Below, in pieces: positions 1 to 10,226 of a stretch of 64,000 nt of DNA; the stretch's first letter is position 1, and each line of letters begins with the position of its first letter. The stretch covers positions 1,178,001 to 1,242,000 of the forward strand of contig NZ_CP121699.1 in NCBI RefSeq assembly GCF_029761935.1, read 5' to 3'. The position numbers were made by a program, and so were the translations under genes. The notes beneath the pieces were generated by a model. It did not search any database, was not told where the DNA came from, and worked only from the letters and a program-made list of their open reading frames with translations. Source of the DNA: Microbacterium testaceum (lineage in GTDB: Bacteria > Actinomycetota > Actinomycetes > Actinomycetales > Microbacteriaceae).

Positions 1-123
1 GTCGGCGCCCTCGGGGGTCTGTTCGGTGTCGGTGCCCTCCGCCGCAGCCGTGGGCTGCTCGTCGGCGGGGGTCTCGGCGCCCTCGGGCGCGTCGACGGGC
101 TGGGTCTCGGAGATGGACTCCAC
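1..123 (-). CDS. rho: Transcription termination factor Rho, N-terminal fragment (partial)
   Basis: The first 41 codons of a minus-strand gene that runs off the left edge. The GTG start at 123 is preceded by an AGGAG ribosome site about 7 nt away. The visible residues are acidic and rich in Pro, Ala and Glu, as in the long low-complexity N-terminal insertion of actinobacterial Rho. No Rho domain is visible, so the assignment rests on the start of an acidic ORF directly after thrB, where rho commonly lies in Actinobacteria. It could be another gene with an acidic N-terminus. Confidence 0.55.
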   Translation of the reverse strand, partial: MESISETQPVDAPEGAETPADEQPTAAAEGTDTEQTPEGAD

Positions 124-276
124 GAGTGCTCCTCAGAAAATGAAACGTGATCAGATCGCGCTTCGCCGTGCAGAACGCAGACGAAGGACACCAGCGGTTC
201 GGGAGACTGCAGCCGATACCGGGTTCGCGATGTGTTGCGGATTTCGCAGGTGGTGCAGAGGCTCAGATTCGCGAAG

Positions 277-1209
277 TTACGCGGAACCCTCTGCGTTTTT
301 CACTGTACCACCCTTGACGTCGACGGCGAGCATGAGCGCCTGCCACGGGGTGTCGACCACGGATGCCATAAGATCCGCCGCCTCGAGTCGCTGCCCCGGC
401 CCGTCGGCCAGCACCAGCACGCTGGGCCCGGCTCCCGACACGACCGCCGCGTACCCCTCCGCGCGGAGGGCCCGCACGAGCCGATCGGTCTCGGGCATGG
501 CCTGCGCGCGATAGTTCTGGTGCAGCTTGTCTTCGGTCGCCGCCATCAACAGCTCGGGACTCTGCGTCATCGCCGCGATCAGCAGAGCCGAACGCGAGAC
601 GTTGAACACCGCATCCTCGCGCGGCACCTGCAGGGGCTGCAGGCTCCGCGCCACCGCGGTCGACATGGTGAAGCTCGGGACGAAGACCAGCGGAGAGACG
701 CCGCGGTGGACGATGAGCTGCTTGTGCTGGGGGCCGGCGGCATCCATCCACGCGATGGTGAGTCCGCCGAACAGGCCGGGCGCGACGTTGTCGGGGTGGC
801 CCTCCATCTCGGTGGCCAACCGCAGCAGATCGACGTCGCTCAAAGCGACCTCTCCCTCGAGCAGCCCCTTCGCGGCCAGGATGCCGGCGACCACGGCGGC
901 CCCGGACGACCCCATGCCGCGCCCGTGGGGGATCACGTTGTGCGCCGTCAGTCGCAGCCCCGGCAGGGAACGACCGACCGAGGCGTACGTGTGCGCCATC
1001 GCGCGCACCACGAGGTGCGAGGCGTCGCGGGGGACGTCCGCCGTCCCCTCCCCCTCGACCTGGATCTCGAGCCGGTCGCCGTCGAGCTGCTCGACGACGA
1101 GCTCGTCGTAGACGCTCAGCGCGAGGCCGAGGGTGTCGAAGCCGGGCCCGAGGTTCGCGCTGGTGGCGGGAACGCGGACGGCGACCCGACGACCGGGGCC
1201 TGAGCTCAC
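277..1209 (-). CDS. thrB: Homoserine kinase
   Basis: GHMP-family kinase that phosphorylates L-homoserine with ATP, the step before threonine synthase, in the cytoplasm. The 310-residue product starts at GTG 1209, whose GTGA overlaps the thrC stop. An in-frame ATG far upstream would run into thrC and was rejected. Visible motifs are [15 protein letters not shown] at residues 14-28 and the ATP-binding loop [12 protein letters not shown] at 94-105. Length and order fit the family. It is the last biosynthetic gene of the argS-lysA-hom-thrC-thrB series, so translation is probably coupled to thrC. Confidence 0.95.
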   Translation of the reverse strand: MSSGPGRRVAVRVPATSANLGPGFDTLGLALSVYDELVVEQLDGDRLEIQVEGEGTADVPRDASHLVVRAMAHTYASVGRSLPGLRLTAHNVIPHGRGMGSSGAAVVAGILAAKGLLEGEVALSDVDLLRLATEMEGHPDNVAPGLFGGLTIAWMDAAGPQHKQLIVHRGVSPLVFVPSFTMSTAVARSLQPLQVPREDAVFNVSRSALLIAAMTQSPELLMAATEDKLHQNYRAQAMPETDRLVRALRAEGYAAVVSGAGPSVLVLADGPGQRLEAADLMASVVDTPWQALMLAVDVKGGTVKNAEGSA

Positions 1210-2288
1210 GCGGTCACCGGCTGCAGGTCGAGCACGGAGGCGACCTCCGAGGTGGCGGCGTCGACGACCGTGGGCGACACGTCGGTGCCGTCGGCACGGC
1301 GCAGGGCCCACTGGGGGTCCTTGAGACCGTGGCCGGTGACGGTGAGGACGACCTTCGCGCCGGCGGGCACGACGCCCGACTCGGCGCGCTCGAGCAGACC
1401 CGCGACGCTGATGGCCGAGGCGGGCTCGACGAAGATGCCCACCTCGCCGGCGAGGATCTTCTGCGCCTCGAGGATGCCGGCGTCGTCGATCGCGCCGAAG
1501 TAGCCGTCGGTGGCGTCACGGGCCTCGAGAGCCAGCTCCCACGACGCGGGGTTGCCGATGCGGATCGCGCTCGCGATGGTCTCGGGCTGCTTGACGACCT
1601 CGCCGCGCACGAGGGGGGCGGAACCGGCGGCCTGGAAGCCGAACATGCGAGGCACGCGCGTGGCGACGCCGCGGGCGGCCTCTTCGCGGTAGCCGCGCGA
1701 GTACGCCGTGTAGTTGCCCGCGTTGCCGACGGGGATGAAGTGGAAGTCGGGGGCGTCGCCCAGAACCTCGACGACCTCGTAGGCGGCGGTCTTCTGCCCC
1801 TCGATGCGGTCGGGGTTCACCGAGTTGACCAGGTGCACCGGGTAGTGGTCGGCGAGCTCGCGCGCGATCTCGAGACAGTCGTCGAAGTTGCCGCGGATCT
1901 GGATGAGTCGGCCGTTGTGCGCCACGGCCTGGCTGAGCTTGCCCATCGCGATCTTGCCCTCGGGTACGAGGACCGCGGCGGTGATGCCCGCGTGGGCGGC
2001 GTAGGCCGCGGCCGAGGCCGAGGTGTTGCCGGTCGAGGCGCAGATGACGGCCTTCGCGCCGTGCTCGACGGCGCGCGAGAGGGCCACGGTCATGCCGCGA
2101 TCCTTGAAGGAGCCCGTCGGGTTCATGCCCTCGTACTTCACCCAGACGTCGGCGCCGGTGCGACGCGACAGCGCGGGTGCGGGCAGCAGCGGCGTGCCGC
2201 CCTCGCCCAGGGTGACGACGGTGGAGGCGTCGGTGACACCCAGACGGTCGGCGTATTCGCGGAGGACTCCGCCCCAGAGGTGTGCCAT
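1206..2288 (-). CDS. thrC: Threonine synthase
   Basis: PLP enzyme converting O-phosphohomoserine to L-threonine. The 360-residue protein has the PLP-lysine motif GSFKDRG with Lys62 and the phosphate-binding stretch [12 protein letters not shown] near residue 90. The ATG at 2288 was chosen because it lies 1 nt after the hom stop and has AAGGGA about 7 nt upstream inside hom; an earlier in-frame start would overlap hom by more. The gene overlaps thrB by 4 nt. Length is typical of the short bacterial class. Confidence 0.96.
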   Translation of the reverse strand: MAHLWGGVLREYADRLGVTDASTVVTLGEGGTPLLPAPALSRRTGADVWVKYEGMNPTGSFKDRGMTVALSRAVEHGAKAVICASTGNTSASAAAYAAHAGITAAVLVPEGKIAMGKLSQAVAHNGRLIQIRGNFDDCLEIARELADHYPVHLVNSVNPDRIEGQKTAAYEVVEVLGDAPDFHFIPVGNAGNYTAYSRGYREEAARGVATRVPRMFGFQAAGSAPLVRGEVVKQPETIASAIRIGNPASWELALEARDATDGYFGAIDDAGILEAQKILAGEVGIFVEPASAISVAGLLERAESGVVPAGAKVVLTVTGHGLKDPQWALRRADGTDVSPTVVDAATSEVASVLDLQPVTA

Positions 2289-2289
2289 G

Positions 2290-3645
2290 TCAGTTCCCTT
2301 CCACACGCAGCACGGAGACCACGCGCTCGACGACGCCGCTCGCGGCGAGACGCTCGACGGTCTCGCTCAAATCCTGCTCGCGGGCCTTGTGTGTTCCGAT
2401 GACCAGGCGGGCGGATCCCGCTCCGGTCGCTGAGCCTGCCGCGGATGCCGAGTCGTCGGCATCCGGAGTCTGCTCGATGACGGTCTGCTCGACGGTCGCG
2501 ATCGACACGCGCCCCTCGCTGAGGATGCCCGCGACGGTGGCGAGGACTCCCGGTTGGTCGTCGACCTCGAGCGTGATCTGGTAGCGCGTGATGACGTGAC
2601 CGATCGGCACGGCGGGGAGGTTCGCGCGCGTCGACTCGCCGACGCCCACTCCCCCGGCGATGTGGCGGCGCGCGGCCGAGACGACGTCGCCGAGCACGGC
2701 CGACGCGGTCTGCACCCCGCCGGCGCCGGCGCCGTAGAACATCAGGTCGCCCGCGGCCTCGGCCTGGACGAAGACGGCGTTGTTCGCGCCGTGGACGCTC
2801 GCCAGCGGGTGGGTGCGCTCGACGAGGGCCGGGTACACGCGCACCGAGATCGACTCGGTGCCGCCGTCCTCGGCGGCGAGCCGCTCGCACACGGCGAGAA
2901 GCTTGATGACGTACCCCGCGTGCCGCGCCGATTCGATCATCGCGGCATCGACCGAGGTGATGCCCTCGCGGTGGACGGCATCGAGGGGAACCGTCGTGTG
3001 GAACGCGAGGCTCGCGAGGATCGCGGCCTTCTGCGCGGCGTCGTAGCCCTCGACGTCGGCGGTGGGGTCGGCCTCGGCGTAGCCGAGCGCCTGCGCCTGG
3101 GCGAGCACGTCGTCGAAGTCGGCGCCCTCGGTGTCCATGCGGTCGAGGATGTAGTTCGTCGTGCCGTTGACGATGCCCATGATGCGCACGACGCGGTCAC
3201 CGGCGAGCGAGTCGCGCAGCGGCCGGATGATGGGGATCGCACCGGCGGCGGCGGCCTCGTAGTACACCTCGGCGCCCACCTGGTCGGCGGCCTCGAAGAC
3301 CTCGGAGCCGTGCGTGGCCAGCAGCGCCTTGTTGGCGGTGACGACGTCGGCGCCCGAGGCGATCGCGTGCAGCACCTGCGTGCGGGCGGGTTCGATGCCG
3401 CCCATGAGCTCGATGACGATGTCGCTGCCGACGATGAGGGTGTCGGCGTCGGTGGTGAACAGCTCGCGCGGCAGGTCGACGTCGCGCTTGGCGTCGAGGT
3501 CGCGCACGGCGATGCCGGCGAGTTCGAGCTTCGCGCCCGCGCGGTCGGCGAGCTCGTCGCCGTGCTTGAGCAGCAGGTCGGCGACCTGCGAGCCGACGGC
3601 GCCGGCGCCGAGGAGCGCCACGCGGAGCGTGCGGTAGTCGGTCAT
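2290..3645 (-). CDS. hom: Homoserine dehydrogenase
   Basis: NAD(P)-dependent reduction of aspartate semialdehyde to homoserine, the branch point to threonine and methionine. The 451-residue product has the nucleotide-binding loop GAGAVG at residues 13-18, the catalytic-domain signature [11 protein letters not shown] near 160, and a C-terminal ACT domain (about residues 350-440, containing [14 protein letters not shown]) that in this family mediates feedback inhibition by threonine. The ATG overlaps the lysA stop as ATGA, so hom is translationally coupled to lysA. Confidence 0.96.
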   Translation of the reverse strand: MTDYRTLRVALLGAGAVGSQVADLLLKHGDELADRAGAKLELAGIAVRDLDAKRDVDLPRELFTTDADTLIVGSDIVIELMGGIEPARTQVLHAIASGADVVTANKALLATHGSEVFEAADQVGAEVYYEAAAAGAIPIIRPLRDSLAGDRVVRIMGIVNGTTNYILDRMDTEGADFDDVLAQAQALGYAEADPTADVEGYDAAQKAAILASLAFHTTVPLDAVHREGITSVDAAMIESARHAGYVIKLLAVCERLAAEDGGTESISVRVYPALVERTHPLASVHGANNAVFVQAEAAGDLMFYGAGAGGVQTASAVLGDVVSAARRHIAGGVGVGESTRANLPAVPIGHVITRYQITLEVDDQPGVLATVAGILSEGRVSIATVEQTVIEQTPDADDSASAAGSATGAGSARLVIGTHKAREQDLSETVERLAASGVVERVVSVLRVEGN

Positions 3646-5072
3646 TCGGTGTCTCCGTGGGGTGTAGCGGAAGGAGCGGATGCCGGGATCCCGGCGTCGC
3701 GCGCGAGGAGGTCGTCGATGCTCTCGCCGCGGACGATCACGCGGGCCTGTCCGTCGCGCACGGCGACGACCGGGGGGCGCGGCGTGTAGTTGTAGTTGCT
3801 CGCGAGCGAGAAGCAGTAGGCGCCGGTGGCGGGAACGGCCAGCAGGTCACCGGGGGTGACGTCGGCGGGGAGGTACTCGGCATCCACCACGATGTCTCCC
3901 GACTCGCAGTGCCGGCCGACGACGCGCGCGAGGGCCGGGGTCGCGGAGCTCGTGCGCGAGACCAGCCGCGCCGAGAAGTCGGCGCCGTAGAGGGCGGGCC
4001 GGGCGTTGTCGCTCATGCCGCCGTCGACGCTGACGTAGGCGCGGTCGAGGTCTTCGCCGGCGGTGACCGTCTTGACCGTGCCCACCTCGTAGAGGGTGAC
4101 GCCGGCCTGGCCGACGATGACGCGACCGGGCTCGGTGGCGACGTCGGGCATCGGGATGCCGCGCACCGCGCACTCGTCGGCGATGGCGTCGACGATGCCG
4201 TCGGCGATCTCTTCGATGGGCTTGGGGTCGTCGACCGCGGTGTACGAGATGCCGAAGCCGCCGCCGACGTTGAGCAGGGGGATCTCTCCCCCGGCGAGCA
4301 GGTCGGCGTGCAGGTCGACCAGGCGCGCCGCCGACTCGCGGAAGCCGGAGGAGTCGAAGATCTGCGAGCCGATGTGGGCGTGCAGACCAACGAAGCGCAG
4401 GCTCGACAGCTCGCGGATGCGAGCCACGGCCTCGGCCGCCCCCTCGAGCGAGAAACCGAACTTCTGGTCTTCGTGGGCGGTGGCGAGGAACGCGTGGGTC
4501 TCGGCGTGCACGCCGGTGCGCACGCGCACGAGCACCGACTGCACGGCGCCGCGGCGCTCGGCGATGGCGGCGAGACGCTCGATCTCGATGGGACTGTCGA
4601 CGACGACCGAGCCGATGCCCACCTCGACGGCGCGCTCGAGCTCGGACACGTTCTTGTTGTTGCCGTGGAAGCCCAGGCGTGCCGGGTCGGCACCCGCGGC
4701 GAGCGCGACCTCGAGCTCACCGCGCGTGCAGACGTCGACGGCGAGTCCCTCGTCGACGACCCAGCGCACGACCTCGGTCGAGAGGAACGCCTTGCCGGCG
4801 TAGTAGACGCGGGCCCGGATGCCGTGGCGCGCGGCTGCGGCGTCGAAGGCGGCGCGCGCACGGCGGGCGTGGTCGCGCACCTCGTTCTCATCGAGCACGT
4901 ACAGGGGGGTGCCGAAGCGGTCGCGCAGGTCGAAGACCGAAACGCCGCCGACCTCGACGGAGCCGTCCGCGACACGATGCGCGGACGAGGGCCAGACGGA
5001 GGCGACGAGCTCGTTCGCTTCGGCCGGGGCGGTGAGCCAGGCGGGCACGAGCGCGGAGTGCGAGGCGGACAC
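3642..5072 (-). CDS. lysA: Diaminopimelate decarboxylase
   Basis: PLP-dependent decarboxylation of meso-diaminopimelate to L-lysine. The 476-residue product has the PLP lysine in YAGKAFL (Lys94), a glycine loop GGGFG near 275 for cofactor phosphate, and HCESGD near 405, which supplies the active-site Cys of the partner subunit. A roughly 40-residue N-terminal extension precedes the fold. The GTG start lies 157 nt below the DUF2993 gene. Coupling to hom links lysine and threonine synthesis. Confidence 0.95.
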   Translation of the reverse strand: MSASHSALVPAWLTAPAEANELVASVWPSSAHRVADGSVEVGGVSVFDLRDRFGTPLYVLDENEVRDHARRARAAFDAAAARHGIRARVYYAGKAFLSTEVVRWVVDEGLAVDVCTRGELEVALAAGADPARLGFHGNNKNVSELERAVEVGIGSVVVDSPIEIERLAAIAERRGAVQSVLVRVRTGVHAETHAFLATAHEDQKFGFSLEGAAEAVARIRELSSLRFVGLHAHIGSQIFDSSGFRESAARLVDLHADLLAGGEIPLLNVGGGFGISYTAVDDPKPIEEIADGIVDAIADECAVRGIPMPDVATEPGRVIVGQAGVTLYEVGTVKTVTAGEDLDRAYVSVDGGMSDNARPALYGADFSARLVSRTSSATPALARVVGRHCESGDIVVDAEYLPADVTPGDLLAVPATGAYCFSLASNYNYTPRPPVVAVRDGQARVIVRGESIDDLLARDAGIPASAPSATPHGDTE

Positions 5073-5229
5073 AGGGGGACCAATCGGGTTTTGCGGCGAC
5101 GCGACGGCCGCGGATCACGGCTCCCACCCGCGCGGAGAGTCACGCGGCGGGCAGTCCTTGCAGTCTAGGGCACGTCGTATGCCGCCCCTTTCCCACGTCG
5201 CTCGGGGCGGACGACCCACCTCGCGTCGA

Positions 5230-6000
5230 TCAGCCGCAGGTGCCGTCGCTCTGCAGCGCCGGATCGTTCAGGATGCCACCGGCCACATCGAACGTCGCGA
5301 CGAGGTCCTGTCCCTGCACGGTGGCCGAGGTGAGGGTCAGCCCCTTCGGCAGGCGGTCGGCGATGCACAGGCTCCGCTCCGCGAGGAGGGAATCGGCGAT
5401 GCCGCCGAACTGGCCGCGCAGCGTGTCGGCGTCGATCGCGTTGCCGCCCACCTGGAACGACGACGGGGTCAACGTCAGGTCGCCCGCGGCCGCGCCCGGG
5501 GTCACTCCGACGCCCACGGGGATCGCGATGCCGAAGAGCGAGAGCGAGGTGTCGAGCTTGACGTCGGGGGCGGAGACGGTGATCGTGCTCGCCGGGAAGT
5601 CGGGGACCTCGGCCAGCAGGGCCTTCAGCTGGTCCTGGTCGAGGCGGACCGACGCGACGCCGCCGTCGGCCGCCCCGCCGCCCGAGACGGGCACTCCACG
5701 CAAGTCGACGCGGACGTCACCGGTGATGGGCCCGAGGGTCACATCGTTCGACGAGACGGCGACCTCGTCGAGGCGTCCGCCGATGAGCTGCGGCAGCACG
5801 AGACCGGCGACCGACACGTCGACGTTCTGATCGTCGGGGAGACCGACGTTCTTCACGACGAGCGAACGGACCGTGCTCGTCACCACGGAGCGCGCGATGA
5901 ACTCGGCGGCGACGGCGGCCACGGCGAGCAGCACCACGGCCACCACCAGCACCGCGATCCAGCGGCCCGTCCGGCGACGGGGAGCCGTGGCATCCGTCAT
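5230..6000 (-). CDS. DUF2993 (LmeA-family) membrane-anchored protein
   Basis: The 256-residue protein has a basic N-terminus, one membrane segment (about residues 14-36) and an exported domain with the pattern of DUF2993/LmeA proteins: alternating beta segments, many Val and Asp, and repeated N-x-D/S-x-V stretches. LmeA relatives bind phospholipid and support envelope lipoglycan assembly in mycobacteria; that role here is inference. The ATG begins 3 nt after argS, so it is probably read with argS. The C-terminus ends in a CG pair after a QSDGT stretch. Confidence 0.75.
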   Translation of the reverse strand: MTDATAPRRRTGRWIAVLVVAVVLLAVAAVAAEFIARSVVTSTVRSLVVKNVGLPDDQNVDVSVAGLVLPQLIGGRLDEVAVSSNDVTLGPITGDVRVDLRGVPVSGGGAADGGVASVRLDQDQLKALLAEVPDFPASTITVSAPDVKLDTSLSLFGIAIPVGVGVTPGAAAGDLTLTPSSFQVGGNAIDADTLRGQFGGIADSLLAERSLCIADRLPKGLTLTSATVQGQDLVATFDVAGGILNDPALQSDGTCG

Positions 6001-6003
6001 GCT

Positions 6004-7668
6004 CTACATCCGCTCCGGAGCGCTGACGCCGAGCAGGTCGAGGCCGTTGCGCAGCACCTGCCCGGTGGCGTCGTTGAGCCACAAACGCGTGCGGTGCACG
6101 GGTTCGACCGGGGCGTCGCCGAGCGGGATGACGCGGCAGTTGTCGTACCAGCGGTGGTACAGACCCGCGAGCTCCTCGAGGTAGCGCGCGACGCGGTGCG
6201 GCTCGCGCACCTCGGCGGCGTACGCGACGATGCGCGGGTACTCCTGCAGCGCGCCCAGCAGAGCCGATTCGGTCTCGTGGGCGAGGAGCTCGGGGGCGAA
6301 CTCCGACCGGTCGACACCCGAGTCGGCGGCGTTGCGGGCCACGTTGTGGGTGCGGGCGTGCGCGTACTGCACGTAGAAGACGGGGTTGTCGTTCGTGCGC
6401 TTCTGCAGGATCTCGGGGTCGAGCGTCAGCGGCGAATCGGCCGGGTAGCGCGCGAGCGAGTACCGCAGGGCGTCGGTGCCGAGCCAGGCCTGCAGGTCGT
6501 CGAGCTCGACGATGTTGCCGGCCCGCTTCGACAGGCGCGCGCCGTTGATCGACACGAGCTGACCGATGAGCACCTCGATGTCCTTGTCGGGGTCGTCTCC
6601 CGCCGCACCCGCGAGGGCCTTGAGGCGGTGCACGTAGCCGTGGTGGTCGGCGCCGAGCAGGTAGATCTTGTGCGCGAAACCGCGGTCGCCCTTGTTCAGG
6701 TAGTACGCGGCATCGGCGGCGAAGTACGTGTACTCGCCGTTCGAGCGCCGGATGACGCGGTTCTTGTCGTCGCCGAAGACGGTCGTGCGCACCCACACGG
6801 CGTCGTCCTCGTCGAAAACGTGCCCCTGCTCGCGCAGGCGGTCCACGGCCTCGTCGACGAGGCTCGGCTGGCCCTCGATCCGCGCGTGCAGGTCGCGCTC
6901 CGAGAACCAGACGTCGAAGTGGACGTTGAAGCGCGCGAGCGAGGCCTGGATCTCGCCGAGCTGGAACCCGTAGGCCAGCTCGGTGGCGACGGAGATCTGC
7001 TCGCCGCGATCGAGGTCGAGGATGTCGGTGCGCGCGGCGTGCACCCGCTCCGCGAGAGCCGCGATGTATGCCCCGCCGTATCCGTCCTCGGGAGTCGGCT
7101 CGCCCACGATCGCCGCGACCACGGAGCGCCCGAAGCGCTCCATCTGGGCCCCGGCGTCGTTGATGTAGAACTCGCGCACGAGGGTCGCGCCGCTGGCCAG
7201 CAGCACGCGCGCGATCGCGTCGCCCAGGGCCGCCCACCGGGTGTGGCCGATGTGCAGCGGACCGGTGGGGTTGGCGCTGACGAACTCGAGATTGATCGTG
7301 TTCCCGCGCTGGGTGTCGTTGGTGCCGAACGCGGCCCCCTGCTCGACGATCGTGCGGGCCAGGGCACCGGCGGCCGCGGCATCGAGGCGGATGTTGATGA
7401 AGCCGGGGCCGGCGACCTCGACGCTCGCGATGCCCTCGACGGCCTCGAGGCCCGCGGCGATCTCGGCGGCGAACTCGCGAGGGTTCACCCCGACGATCTT
7501 CGACAGCTTCAGGGCGGCGTTGGACGCCCAATCGCCGTGATCGCGGTTCTTGGGCCGTTCGAGCGGTAGGTCGGCGGCCGTGATCCCGGCGGACGAACCC
7601 TCTCGTCGCGCCTCGGCGAGCGGGGCGATGACGGCGAGCAGGGCGGCGGAGAGGGCTGCGGGATCCAT
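6004..7668 (-). CDS. argS: Arginyl-tRNA synthetase
   Basis: Class I synthetase that charges tRNA-Arg. The 554-residue protein carries the signature SANPTGPLHIGHTRW at residues 131-145 (HIGH motif), a degenerate KMSKS loop as ARLSKRAG near 388, an N-terminal additional domain with GDWASNAAL, and a C-terminal DALR-type helical domain. It heads the argS-DUF2993-lysA-hom-thrC-thrB series, an arrangement common in Actinobacteria. Confidence 0.97.
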   Translation of the reverse strand: MDPAALSAALLAVIAPLAEARREGSSAGITAADLPLERPKNRDHGDWASNAALKLSKIVGVNPREFAAEIAAGLEAVEGIASVEVAGPGFINIRLDAAAAGALARTIVEQGAAFGTNDTQRGNTINLEFVSANPTGPLHIGHTRWAALGDAIARVLLASGATLVREFYINDAGAQMERFGRSVVAAIVGEPTPEDGYGGAYIAALAERVHAARTDILDLDRGEQISVATELAYGFQLGEIQASLARFNVHFDVWFSERDLHARIEGQPSLVDEAVDRLREQGHVFDEDDAVWVRTTVFGDDKNRVIRRSNGEYTYFAADAAYYLNKGDRGFAHKIYLLGADHHGYVHRLKALAGAAGDDPDKDIEVLIGQLVSINGARLSKRAGNIVELDDLQAWLGTDALRYSLARYPADSPLTLDPEILQKRTNDNPVFYVQYAHARTHNVARNAADSGVDRSEFAPELLAHETESALLGALQEYPRIVAYAAEVREPHRVARYLEELAGLYHRWYDNCRVIPLGDAPVEPVHRTRLWLNDATGQVLRNGLDLLGVSAPERM

Positions 7669-7706
7669 AACCCTTCAAGTCTAGGCGCGGCGCCGGGGCG
7701 CCCGCG

Positions 7707-8510
7707 TCAGGCGATCTGGACCAGCGCCTCGTGGTCGTCGGGCTCCGTCGCGTCGACGCCCTCGATGGCGGCATCCACCCGCATCCGCTCGAGACCCACG
7801 TACCCGCCGTGGTAGCTGAGGAACGCGCAGTCGGCGGCGTCGCGTCCCGTGGCGATGCGCACCAGCGATCGGCGATCGGCGAGACGCGTCGCATCCACGA
7901 CGTACCAGGCCCCGTCGAGGTAGACCTCGGCGACGGCGTGGAAATCCATCGGATCGAGCCCGGGCGCGAAGCAGGCGGCGTAGCGGGCGGGCATGTCCAT
8001 GGCCCGCAGCAGGGCGATCACGAGGTGCGCGTAGTCGCGGCACACGCCCTGACCCGTGGCAAGGGTCGTCACGGCGCTGTCGGTGCCGAAACTGAGCCCC
8101 GGCGTATAGGTGACGGTGGATGCCACGAAGCCCGAGACCGCGGCCAGGAGGTCGCGCCCCACCAGGCCACGGAACTGCCGGCGCGCCTGGGCGAACACCT
8201 CGTCGGACTGGCAGTAGCGGCTCGGACGCAGGTACCCGATGGTGTCGAGGTCGCTCGTGCGAGGGCTCTGCGCGGGACCGACGACGAGCGCGTCGTACCG
8301 CACCGAGAGGGGACCTTCCTCGGCGGTGAGGCGGTGCAGACGACTGCCGGCCTGGTCCACGAGTTCGGTCGCGGAGTACCGCCGCTCACCCTGCGCGAAC
8401 GTGAGCTTCTCGTCGACGACGGGCGCTCCGCGCGCGGCCGTGATCTGGAAGATGAGGTCGACGGAGGCCCCGAGATCGAGGTCGAGTTCAGCGGTCACGC
8501 GGCGCGGCAC
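7707..8510 (-). CDS. Transglutaminase-like cysteine protease-fold protein
   Basis: The 267-residue protein has an N-terminal beta-rich domain (about 1-90) and a transglutaminase core with the triad Cys157 (GQGVCRDYAH), His191 (DFHAVAEV) and Asp206 (VVDATRL). No signal peptide is visible, so it is probably cytoplasmic. Relatives are usually peptidases or amidases of unknown substrate. The start is uncertain: GTG at 8510 is used, and a second GTG four codons later is possible; neither has a clear ribosome site. Confidence 0.85.
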   Translation of the reverse strand: MPRRVTAELDLDLGASVDLIFQITAARGAPVVDEKLTFAQGERRYSATELVDQAGSRLHRLTAEEGPLSVRYDALVVGPAQSPRTSDLDTIGYLRPSRYCQSDEVFAQARRQFRGLVGRDLLAAVSGFVASTVTYTPGLSFGTDSAVTTLATGQGVCRDYAHLVIALLRAMDMPARYAACFAPGLDPMDFHAVAEVYLDGAWYVVDATRLADRRSLVRIATGRDAADCAFLSYHGGYVGLERMRVDAAIEGVDATEPDDHEALVQIA

Positions 8511-8564
8511 CGGGCAATCCTCGCACGCGTTCGGACCCCCTCGGCCCGGCGGGCGCGAAGCCGA

Positions 8565-9044
8565 TCACCCGTCCTTCTTACCGGGGCCCTTACCGTTGCC
8601 GTTCCCGTTCCCGTTGCCGTTGCCCGGCGCCTTGTCGTCCTTGCCGCCCGGCCCCTTGTCGTCGGGGGCGGGCTGCGCCGGCTCGTCGCCGCCGTCGTCG
8701 GTCACCGTGTCCTGCGACTGCTCGGGGCTCGGCTCCGTCGTCGGGGTCGGGCTGGGACTCGGGGCGAGCGAGGTGAGATCGGCGCGGACGGTGGCGATCC
8801 GGCTCAGGATGCCGTCGGCCTCCTCCGCCGAGATCTCGCCGGCGTCGCGGCGGGCGATGACGTCGGCCTCGAGGGCGTCGAGGCTCGCGAGGGCGGAGGC
8901 GTAGTCCCCGCTCGAGGCCTGGTCGGCCACCGTCTGCACGTTCTGCTGCCACGCCGTGGGAGCCTCGGCGGGCGGGGTGCACGCGGCGAGCGCGAGGACC
9001 CCGGCGAGCAGGATTCCGGCGAGGGGAGCGACACGGCGGATCAC
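8565..9044 (-). CDS. Small lipoprotein with Gly-Asn repeat tail
   Basis: The 159-residue product has a lipoprotein signal peptide with lipobox LAAC and Cys22, a short helical domain (about 30-90), a Ser/Pro/Thr linker and a tail of alternating Gly and Asn followed by Lys/Gly. The helical part resembles mucin-binding or kinase-associated lipoproteins only in general character; no family is recognised. Its ATG overlaps the kinase stop (ATGA), which suggests it is exported as the partner or target of that kinase pathway. The repeat tail is encoded by hexanucleotide repeats near 8590-8625. Confidence 0.8.
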   Translation of the reverse strand: MIRRVAPLAGILLAGVLALAACTPPAEAPTAWQQNVQTVADQASSGDYASALASLDALEADVIARRDAGEISAEEADGILSRIATVRADLTSLAPSPSPTPTTEPSPEQSQDTVTDDGGDEPAQPAPDDKGPGGKDDKAPGNGNGNGNGNGKGPGKKDG

Positions 9045-10195
9045 GGGGCCACCTCTTTCCAGAGATCGTCCATGTGCTGGTCGAGAGGTTGCGGCAGCGT
9101 GGGCAGAGCGGGCTCGGACGATGCTCCCGCCCCGCCGAGTGCGACGGCGGTGCCGATGGCGCCCCCGGCCAGCAGGACCGCGGCGATCGCCCCGATCACG
9201 ATCGTACGGCGCGAGAGTCGGCGGGGCGCCGCGGTCCGCTCGGACCGGGCCGACGGCTCGAGAACACGCGTGGGGGCCGTGCCGCCGGGAAGAGCGGCGG
9301 TCGTCACCGCCGACGCCGGCGTCGACGGCAGGGGCGGGGGGACGGCGACCCCCGAGAGCGTCCTGAGCGCCACGATCAGGCCCGTGGCATCCGGTCTCTC
9401 ACTCGGCTCGATCGCGGTCATCTTCTCGAGCACCTCGCGCCAGGCCGCCGGGATCTGCGCCGGGATCTCGGGGGGCGAGACGAGGCGTGCTGCGAGGGCC
9501 TCGTGCGGCGTCCGCGAGCCGAAGGGGCGCGAGCCGGTCAGCGCTTCGAGCAGCACCAGACCCAGCGCGTACACGTCGCTCGCGGGGGCCGGCGGCATGC
9601 CCCGAGCCTGTTCGGGACTGAGGTACGCCGCCGTACCGATCACGGTGTCGGCGCGTGTGACCCGTGTCGCCCCGACCAGCGACGCGATGCCGAAGTCGGC
9701 GAGCGTGGCCCGCGGGGTCTCGCCCGTGTGGGCGGCCGGGCGGATGAGGATGTTCGACGGCTTGACGTCGCGGTGCACGATGCCCCGCCCGTGGATGACG
9801 GCGAACGCCTCGGCGATCTCGCGACCGACACGGGCGACCTCGGGGCCGGGCAGCGGGCCCCGCGCGATGCGATCCGTGAGGGTGGGGCCCGAGATGAGCT
9901 CCATCGCCAGGTAGGCCGGCTGCGCATCGAGCTTGGCGTCGTACAGCGTGACGAGCGAGGGGTGCGACAGCGAGGCGAGGAGCCGGATCTCGGATCGCAC
10001 GCGGGCGACGTCCGAGGGATCGGCGCCGTCGCCGTCGATGATCTTGAGGGCGAGCGTGCGCTCGAGCGCGGTGTCGACCGCCTCGTACACCCGGGCGTAG
10101 CCGCCTCTGCCGAGGAGGCGCCCGAGACGGTAGCGCCCGTCGAACAGGTCGTCGACGGCCGGGTCGTAGGCGACGGTGGGAGTGGGTTCGGTCAT
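9041..10195 (-). CDS. PknB-type serine/threonine protein kinase
   Basis: The 384-residue Hanks-type kinase has glycine loop LGRGGYARVYEA (28-39), Lys51, catalytic loop HRDVKPSN (141-148), ADFGIAS (166-172) and a GTAAYLSPEQARG activation segment. A juxtamembrane Pro/Ala/Thr linker leads to one membrane segment (about 330-352) and a short outer tail without PASTA repeats. The ATG at 10195 has GGAGAA upstream. It is coupled to the lipoprotein gene, so the pair may sense something at the cell surface; the signal is unknown. Confidence 0.93.
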   Translation of the reverse strand: MTEPTPTVAYDPAVDDLFDGRYRLGRLLGRGGYARVYEAVDTALERTLALKIIDGDGADPSDVARVRSEIRLLASLSHPSLVTLYDAKLDAQPAYLAMELISGPTLTDRIARGPLPGPEVARVGREIAEAFAVIHGRGIVHRDVKPSNILIRPAAHTGETPRATLADFGIASLVGATRVTRADTVIGTAAYLSPEQARGMPPAPASDVYALGLVLLEALTGSRPFGSRTPHEALAARLVSPPEIPAQIPAAWREVLEKMTAIEPSERPDATGLIVALRTLSGVAVPPPLPSTPASAVTTAALPGGTAPTRVLEPSARSERTAAPRRLSRRTIVIGAIAAVLLAGGAIGTAVALGGAGASSEPALPTLPQPLDQHMDDLWKEVAP

Positions 10196-10226
10196 GATCG
10201 TTCTCCGGGGCTCGACCCCGAGGGAC

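Noticed and set aside
4819..7569. A 916-codon plus-strand reading opposite lysA, DUF2993 and argS
   Set aside because: Composition is Arg/His/Gln/Ala-rich antisense noise of a GC-rich genome; the minus-strand genes have clear motifs.
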